The notes beneath the pieces are model-generated. The model saw only the letters and a list, made by a program, of their open reading frames with translations. It searched no databases and was not told the DNA's origin. Shown in pieces: positions 52,498 to 57,004 of a DNA stretch of 57,004 bases. The position numbers were made by a program, and so were the translations under genes. Positions within the stretch are counted from its first letter, which is position 1, and each line of letters starts with the position of its first letter. The stretch comes from Opitutaceae bacterium (GTDB lineage Bacteria; Verrucomicrobiota; Verrucomicrobiia; Opitutales; Opitutaceae), in contig JACFMR010000015.1 in assembly GCA_019455245.1 (NCBI GenBank), positions 42,568-99,571 on the forward strand, written 5' to 3'.

Positions 52498-52573
52498 GTA
52501 GGGCAGGTATTACGATCCCTGATTCGATCGTCCAATCGCGTTCGCTTTGGCGGGATCAGCGATCCCGCCCTAC
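52498..52573. repeat. Palindromic repeat pair overlapping the peptidase stop codon
   Basis: A degenerate unit at 52498-52521 opens GTAGGGCAGG. A good unit at 52549-52573 opens GGCGGGATC and closes GATCCCGCCCTAC. Bases 52570-52572 (cta) form the TAG stop of the peptidase gene on the minus strand, so the repeat supplies the stop codon. Confidence 0.85.
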
Positions 52574-53283
52574 ATTTCCAACCGCACCGGTTCGATCGGC
52601 TCCTCGATCGCGGTGTCGCCGGTGCGCGTGACGCGATAGGCGCGTTTGCCTTCGCGCCAGGTCACGGCGCGGTCAAACTGTTCGTTGACGAAGTGCAGGC
52701 CCACGCCGTCCTCGACGGCGAAGCCGGGCTGCATCGAACCGTCGCCGACGAATTGCAGGTAGGACGGCCGTCGCGCGGGTTCGCCGTTGTAGTGCGGAGA
52801 ACAGCTGCCTTTGAGCCAACCGAGGCAGTCGAGCGGGGTGAGCGGCAGGCCGTTGGAGTCGGTGTGTCCCTGCTCAAACCAGCAGATCGCACCCGCACTA
52901 CCGCCGGCGAGCACGGTGCCTTGGTTGTAGAGCTCGCGGATGATTTCCGGCAGGCCCCATTCACGCCAGACGGCGAGCATCGCACGGGTGTTGCCGCCGG
53001 TGACATAAAGGATGTCGGCCTCGGCCAAATGTGCGCGCCAGTCCGGCTGTGGTTCCTTGAAAAAGCACACGTGAAACGGTCGGCATTCGTATTGCGCAAA
53101 TGTCTGGTCGAAACGTTCCAGAAATACCTCGTAGTCGCCGGATGCAGTCGGAATCACCCCGATGCGCGGATTGGCCCGACGGCTCAGCCCAAGAATGTAA
53201 CGGTTCAGCGCGGGGGCGTCCTCGCCGTTGTGAAAGCCGCCGCCGCCGAGGGCGACGATGTGGCGGTCGATGGTGGTGCTCAT
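52570..53283 (-). CDS. Peptidase S51 (dipeptidase E-like)
   Basis: 237 residues from the ATG at 53283. HIVALGGGGF at the start, TGGNTRAML, and the nucleophile motif LAGGSAGAICW (S129) define the S51 class-I-glutamine-amidotransferase-like fold. Such enzymes cleave Asp-X dipeptides or cyanophycin products. No signal peptide, so cytoplasmic. The stop codon lies inside a palindromic repeat, so the C-terminus may have been set by repeat insertion. Divergent from the two-component system. Confidence 0.88.
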   Translation of the reverse strand: MSTTIDRHIVALGGGGFHNGEDAPALNRYILGLSRRANPRIGVIPTASGDYEVFLERFDQTFAQYECRPFHVCFFKEPQPDWRAHLAEADILYVTGGNTRAMLAVWREWGLPEIIRELYNQGTVLAGGSAGAICWFEQGHTDSNGLPLTPLDCLGWLKGSCSPHYNGEPARRPSYLQFVGDGSMQPGFAVEDGVGLHFVNEQFDRAVTWREGKRAYRVTRTGDTAIEEPIEPVRLEM

Positions 53284-53331
53284 GCGTGGATGCTTGTCTT
53301 GACCGATAAAGCCGGGCATGGAAAGCGCCGT

Positions 53332-54021
53332 ATGGCACCCGGTCCCGGCAACATTCTGGTGGTGGAGGACGAGCAGGCGATTGCCGAGACCATCACCTAT
53401 GCGCTTGGCACGGAGGGTTTCGGCACGGTGTGGAAGACAACCGGCCGCGACGCGCTGGCGGTGCTGGCCACGCAAACGGTGGCACTGGTGGTGCTCGACG
53501 TCGGTCTGCCGGACATGAGCGGTTTTGATGTCTGTCGCGAGCTGCGGCGACAACACGCCGTGCCGGTGATTTTTCTCACGGCGCGAAGCGACGAAGTGGA
53601 CAAGGTGGTCGGACTCGAACTCGGGGCGGACGACTACATCGCGAAACCATTCAGCCCGCGCGAACTCACGGCGCGCATCCGCGCGGTGCTGCGACGCACT
53701 CATGGCAACACAACGGTGACGGGGACCGCGTCGACTGATTGGGCGCACGACCCGGCGAAATGCCGCATTGCGTATCGCGGGGTGGCGCTGGAGCTGACGC
53801 GCAACGAATACCGGCTGCTCGCGGTGCTGTTGGCGCAGCCCGGGCGGGTTTTTAGCCGCGACCAATTGATGACGGCGGCGTGGGATGATCCGGGCGCGGC
53901 GCTGGACCGCACGGTGGATGCGCACATCAAGACGCTGCGTGCCAAACTGCGGGCGGTGGCGCCGGAGGCGGACCCGATTGTCACGCATCGCGGGCTGGGC
54001 TACTCGTTGCGCGAGGCATGA
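53332..54021 (+). CDS. creB: CreB-like response regulator (OmpR/PhoB family)
   Basis: 229 residues. Receiver domain with NILVVEDEQAIAE, phosphorylated Asp in LVVLDVGLPDMSG (D56) and IAKPFSPRE; winged-helix effector from about 140 (LTRNEYRLLAVLLAQPGRVF, VDAHIKTLR, THRGLGYSL). The start at 53332 is the usual position for the receiver domain; no strong ribosome-binding site is visible. The last codons overlap the next start (ATGA). A CreC-type kinase and CreD-like protein follow, so CreB is the best name. Confidence 0.88.
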   Translation: MAPGPGNILVVEDEQAIAETITYALGTEGFGTVWKTTGRDALAVLATQTVALVVLDVGLPDMSGFDVCRELRRQHAVPVIFLTARSDEVDKVVGLELGADDYIAKPFSPRELTARIRAVLRRTHGNTTVTGTASTDWAHDPAKCRIAYRGVALELTRNEYRLLAVLLAQPGRVFSRDQLMTAAWDDPGAALDRTVDAHIKTLRAKLRAVAPEADPIVTHRGLGYSLREA

Positions 54022-55379
54022 GAATCCGCACGGCCATCTTCACGGTGTATGTGGTGGCCTCGGCGGCGGGGCTGGCGGTGGTGATGGCGCTGGTGTTGCG
54101 CGACGTGCGTTTCCGTTACGTCGAATCGATGCGGCGCACACTCGGCGACACCGCGGCTTATCTGGCGGCGTTTGCCGCGCCGGCGACGCCGCAGGAGGAA
54201 TGGACGAAAAAGCTGACGGTGCTGCCGGCGCAGGCCGGGCCGCTGCGGGTGTTTGCCTGCGACCGCGAAGGTCTGGTGCGGTTTGATTCGGCGGGCCGCG
54301 ATGTCGGTCAGGTTTACCGGGCCAACATGTATGGCGGCGGACCGCGGGCGTCGGAAAACTACACGCAGCCCAATGTCGCGATGGTGAACGGAGAACTGCG
54401 GGTGATGGCGCGCGTGCTGGCGGACGGCGAGCATGTCGGCTGGGTGGGCGTGGGGCGGCAGCTGGCCACGATCGAGGCCGGGGTGCGGGCCGCACGTTGG
54501 CAACTGGTGGTTTCGATCGGCACGGTGGCGGCGGTGATGGTCGTGCTCGGTTGGTGGATTGCGGCGCGCGTCACGCGCTCGGTGGAAAGGCTGACTGCGC
54601 ATGTGCGCCGGCTGCGGGACGGTCGCGCAGGTTCCCCGCCGGCATCACGGGCGCGGGAAATCGCGGAACTGGGCGCGGCGTTTGAGGAGATGCGCGAGGC
54701 GTTGGAAGGCCGCAAACACGTGGAGCGCTACACCCAGACGCTGGCGCACGAGGTCAAGGCCCCGTTGGCGGCGATCCGCGGCGCGGCCGAGTTGCTCGAC
54801 GAGAACATGCCGCCCGAGCAGCGGCGGAAATTTCTGGCCAACATCCGCACGGAGTCGGCCCGCATCCAGCGCATCATCGAGCGGTTGCTGGAGCTGTCGT
54901 CGTTGGAGGCGCGCAAGGCGCTGCGGCAGCGCGAACGCGTGCCGGCAGCAGCGCTGGCGGACGAGGCCGCGGCGGCGGTGCAGGGAGCTTATGCGGCGCG
55001 CGGGGTGACGTTGCAGGTGGCCGCCGACGACATGGCGGTTGAGGGCGAACGGGTTTTGCTGCGCGAGGCCCTGGTCAACCTGCTGCAGAACGCGCTCGAT
55101 TTTTCCCCGGCCGGCAGCGCGGTGCGGCTGCAGGCGCACCACGGACCGAACGGGGCGGAGTTTGCGGTCGAGGACGAGGGGCCGGGCGTGCCGGCATACG
55201 CGCTGCCGCGAATCTTTGAGCGATTCTATTCGCTGCCGCGGCCGGGCACGGAAACCAAGAGCACCGGTCTGGGTCTCACCTTGGTGCGCGAAATCGCGCA
55301 TCTGCACGGCGGCGAGGTCACCCTGGAAAACCGACCCGACCGCGGCGCCCGCGCCGTGCTGAAACTGTCGGCGCAGTGA
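54018..55379 (+). CDS. creC: CreC-like sensor histidine kinase
   Basis: 453 residues. Two transmembrane helices (about 7-27 and 155-178) bracket a periplasmic sensor of about 125 residues, followed by HAMP (ARVTRSVERLTAHVRRL), H-box LAHEVKAPLAAIRG, N-box LLQNALDFSP, DEGPGVP, and TGLGLTLVREIA ATP-lid motifs. GQVYRANMYGGGPRASENYT in the sensor resembles CreC. E. coli CreC responds to fermentative/minimal-medium growth and affects beta-lactam tolerance. It overlaps creB by 4 bases. Confidence 0.85.
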   Translation: MRIRTAIFTVYVVASAAGLAVVMALVLRDVRFRYVESMRRTLGDTAAYLAAFAAPATPQEEWTKKLTVLPAQAGPLRVFACDREGLVRFDSAGRDVGQVYRANMYGGGPRASENYTQPNVAMVNGELRVMARVLADGEHVGWVGVGRQLATIEAGVRAARWQLVVSIGTVAAVMVVLGWWIAARVTRSVERLTAHVRRLRDGRAGSPPASRAREIAELGAAFEEMREALEGRKHVERYTQTLAHEVKAPLAAIRGAAELLDENMPPEQRRKFLANIRTESARIQRIIERLLELSSLEARKALRQRERVPAAALADEAAAAVQGAYAARGVTLQVAADDMAVEGERVLLREALVNLLQNALDFSPAGSAVRLQAHHGPNGAEFAVEDEGPGVPAYALPRIFERFYSLPRPGTETKSTGLGLTLVREIAHLHGGEVTLENRPDRGARAVLKLSAQ

Positions 55380-55422
55380 ACGGCGATGTCACTTAATAGG
55401 TGACAAACGCCCGGGGGACGAT

Positions 55423-55460
55423 TTCCACGGATTTTCACCGGGGCTTCATCGGGATTTCAT
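55423..55460 (+). promoter_or_regulatory. cre-tag-like direct repeats upstream of creD
   Basis: Boxes TTCCA (55423-55427), TTCAC (55434-55438), TTCAT (55445-55449) and TTCAT (55456-55460) occur with exact 11-base spacing, each separated by 6 bases. The E. coli CreB binding site is TTCAC-N6-TTCAC. Spacing equals one DNA turn, as expected for tandem OmpR-family regulators. The region lies 85 bases before the creD start. Confidence 0.7.
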
Positions 55461-55544
55461 GGAGGCGGTGCAGACTGGCGGGGTGAAAACCAAATGCCGT
55501 CCCCATTTGTCCTGCTGGTGTTCGACCAAACCGGAGGGTGCGCA

Positions 55545-56231
55545 ATGAACCCCGCTCCCCCTTTGCTCAGTGTCAGCCTGGGCGGTCCGCGGCGGCTGCC
55601 GGTGGCGGTCAAACTGCTGCTGGTCGCGCTGGCCGTGATCTTTTTGCAGCTGCCCCTGGTCTTCATCAACAACCTGCGGCACGAGCGGGCGGCCAACCGC
55701 GAGGCGGCGCACGCCCGGCAGGTCGAGGCCGGGATCGCAGTGGTGCAGACGGAGGGCATGGGGCCGGCGGTGGCGGCGGCGGAGGGTTACCGCATGGTCG
55801 AGCGGGCGCTGAAGCACGGGGTGCTCGTGCTCACGTTGGTGTTTGCCGCATTTTTTCTATTCGAGGTTTTGGTCGGACTGCGTTTGCACCTCGTGCATTA
55901 CGGCCTGGTGGGCGCGGCGCTTTGCCTGTTTTACCTCGCGTTGCTGGCGTTGGGCGAGGTGCTGCGGCCGGGGCCGGCGTATGTGGGCGCGGCCGTCGCC
56001 TCGTCGCTGCTGATCGTCGGTTACAGCGCGGCGATCCTGCGGAGTTGGCCGCGGGCCGGCGTGATCGCCGCTTTGCTCGCGGCCGAGCACAGCGTGCTGT
56101 TTGTGGTGCTGCGGATGGAGGCCTACGCGTTGCTGGCCGGCACCGGTGCGCTGTTTGTGGCGCTGGGCGCCATCATGTTTTGCACGCGCAAGGTCGATTG
56201 GTCCGTCGGGGCCAGCGACAAGGCGGCGTGA
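55545..56231 (+). CDS. creD: CreD-like membrane protein lacking the large periplasmic domain
   Basis: 228 residues; ATG at 55545 preceded by ggaggg at 55533-55538. Residues 22-45 are the first CreD helix with LPLVFINNLRHERAANREAA, and residues from about 90 on are the CreD C-terminal helices (RALKHGVLVLTLVFAAFFLFE, LRLHLVHYGLVGAALCLFYL, IMFCTRKVDW). CreD proteins are usually about 450 residues; the large periplasmic domain that separates these parts is missing, only about 35 residues remaining. The frame is intact and the ribosome-binding site strong, so it looks like a functional short form. CreD is induced by CreBC and is linked to membrane or beta-lactam stress. Confidence 0.8.
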   Translation: MNPAPPLLSVSLGGPRRLPVAVKLLLVALAVIFLQLPLVFINNLRHERAANREAAHARQVEAGIAVVQTEGMGPAVAAAEGYRMVERALKHGVLVLTLVFAAFFLFEVLVGLRLHLVHYGLVGAALCLFYLALLALGEVLRPGPAYVGAAVASSLLIVGYSAAILRSWPRAGVIAALLAAEHSVLFVVLRMEAYALLAGTGALFVALGAIMFCTRKVDWSVGASDKAA

Positions 56232-56240
56232 CAGCGTCGC

Positions 56241-56255
56241 GGAGGGCTGCCCTAC
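56241..56255. repeat. Half palindromic unit at the ruvB stop codon
   Basis: On the minus strand the sequence GTAGGGCAGCCCTCC includes the TAG stop of ruvB (56252-56254). It resembles the GTAGGGCGGG opening of the repeat family with a shorter stem. Confidence 0.5.
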
Positions 56256-57004
56256 AACAATGATTGCTGGTCGCCGGCGGCGGCCTTCAGGCCGATCGCC
56301 TGGTAGCCTTTGGGCGTGAGCACGCGGCCCTGGGCGGTGCGTTGCAGGTAGCCTTCCTGGATCAAAAACGGTTCGTGTACTTCCTCGAGCGTTTCGGATT
56401 CCTCGCCGACGGCGACGGCGATCGTGCTCATGCCGACGGGGCCGCCGCGGTAATTTTCGGCCATCACGCGCAGCATGCGCTTGTCCATCTCGTCGAGGCC
56501 GGCGGCGTCGATCTCAAGGAGCTCGAGCGCGGAGGCGGCCACGGGCTGCGTGATGCGGCCGTCGGCGCGCTCCTGGGCGTAATCGCGCACGAAATTGATC
56601 AGGTTGTTGGCGATGCGCGGGGTGCCGCGCGAGCGCGTGGCGATTTCGCTCGAGCCGTGGTCATCGATGGCCACCTGCAACAACCCGCAGCTGCGGCGGA
56701 CGATGGTGCCGAGGGTGGGGGCGTCGTAGTAATCGAGGCGGGTCTGCAGGGTGAAACGCGAGCGGAGCGGGGCGGTGAGCAGGCCGCTGCGGGTGGTGGC
56801 GCCGATGAGCGTGAAGCGCGGGATGGAAAGCCGCACGCTGCGGGCGTTGGGCCCCTGGTCGATCATGATGTCGAGGCGGAAGTCCTCCATCGCGCTGTAG
56901 AGGTATTCCTCGACGGTCTTGGGGATGCGGTGAATTTCGTCGATGACGAGGATGTCGCCCTCCTCCTTGTTGGTGTGCAGGCCGGCTAGATCGCCGGCCT
57001 TCTC
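56252..57004 (-). CDS. ruvB: Holliday junction branch-migration helicase RuvB, 5' end outside window
   Basis: 251 codons including stop; the frame runs open through the last base. Walker [15 protein letters not shown], the [13 protein letters not shown] segment, the sensor-1-like [18 protein letters not shown], and [18 protein letters not shown] with the winged-helix C-terminus identify RuvB. About 90 N-terminal residues, including Walker A, are beyond the window. Forms hexameric rings that drive branch migration with RuvA. The stop codon lies in a degenerate palindromic unit, 20 bases past the creD stop in a convergent arrangement. Confidence 0.96.
   Translation of the reverse strand, partial: EKAGDLAGLHTNKEEGDILVIDEIHRIPKTVEEYLYSAMEDFRLDIMIDQGPNARSVRLSIPRFTLIGATTRSGLLTAPLRSRFTLQTRLDYYDAPTLGTIVRRSCGLLQVAIDDHGSSEIATRSRGTPRIANNLINFVRDYAQERADGRITQPVAASALELLEIDAAGLDEMDKRMLRVMAENYRGGPVGMSTIAVAVGEESETLEEVHEPFLIQEGYLQRTAQGRVLTPKGYQAIGLKAAAGDQQSLL

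Overview
High-GC bacterial chromosome segment, mostly coding, with no rRNA, tRNA, phage, IS element or CRISPR array that I can see. Gene content points to the Verrucomicrobia, probably an Opitutaceae-like bacterium. The clues are a PEP-CTERM exported protein, a DUF5916 outer-membrane-type protein, a sugar kinase/UDPGP fusion, a PTPS/FolE2/SDR pterin trio, several ECF sigma factors and many short palindromic repeats. The lineage is inference; no marker gene here proves it.

Layout. 1-2.0 kb: a phospholipase D-like gene cut by the window edge and a NavAb-type voltage-gated cation channel. 2.3-4.8 kb: an ECF sigma factor fused to a membrane domain, then a small nucleotidyltransferase pair lying between two copies of a CobW-gene 3' end. 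4.8-15.0 kb: a minus-strand zinc/cobalt/cadmium-type run (Cys/His-rich exported protein, czcC, czcB, czcA, His-rich exported protein, P-type ATPase, CobW-family GTPase). 15.0-22.1 kb: alkaline phosphatase, rsmG, DUF5916 protein, a Gfo/Idh/MocA oxidoreductase and a phosphotransferase. 22.1-35.4 kb: a copper/silver-type island with cusC, cusB, cusA, a DUF3347 protein, an ICMT-like membrane protein, a sigma factor with a Cys-rich tail, two mini-genes, a Cu+-type ATPase, a divergent CnrY-CnrX-CnrH-like operon and a CusF-like protein with a metallothionein-like leader. 35.7-42.2 kb: pyruvate kinase, an MBL-fold hydrolase, and the kinase/uridylyltransferase fusion overlapping a sugar-phosphate nucleotidyltransferase. 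42.4-44.7 kb: pterin genes. 44.8-52.5 kb: PEP-CTERM protein and a carbohydrate-catabolism group (PfkB kinase, oxidoreductase, beta-helix protein, enolase-superfamily dehydratase, cytochrome c-PQQ-type sugar dehydrogenase). 52.6-57.0 kb: peptidase S51, a CreB-CreC-CreD-like system and the 3' part of ruvB.

Most striking signals: (1) twice, gene(s) lie immediately downstream of a host gene and are followed by a degenerate second copy of that host gene's 3' end (4.0-4.9 kb and 47.9-49.8 kb), which looks like the scar of a gene-acquisition event; (2) a family of paired inverted palindromes sits between genes, supplies stop codons, and is inserted in frame in two metal-handling proteins; (3) two different metal-linked ECF sigma systems lie within 10 kb; (4) a CreD lacking its large periplasmic domain is preceded by four 11-bp-phased TTCAC-like boxes; (5) a PTPS-I-type synthase, FolE2 and a sepiapterin-reductase-like SDR lie together, suggesting tetrahydrobiopterin-type pteridine synthesis.
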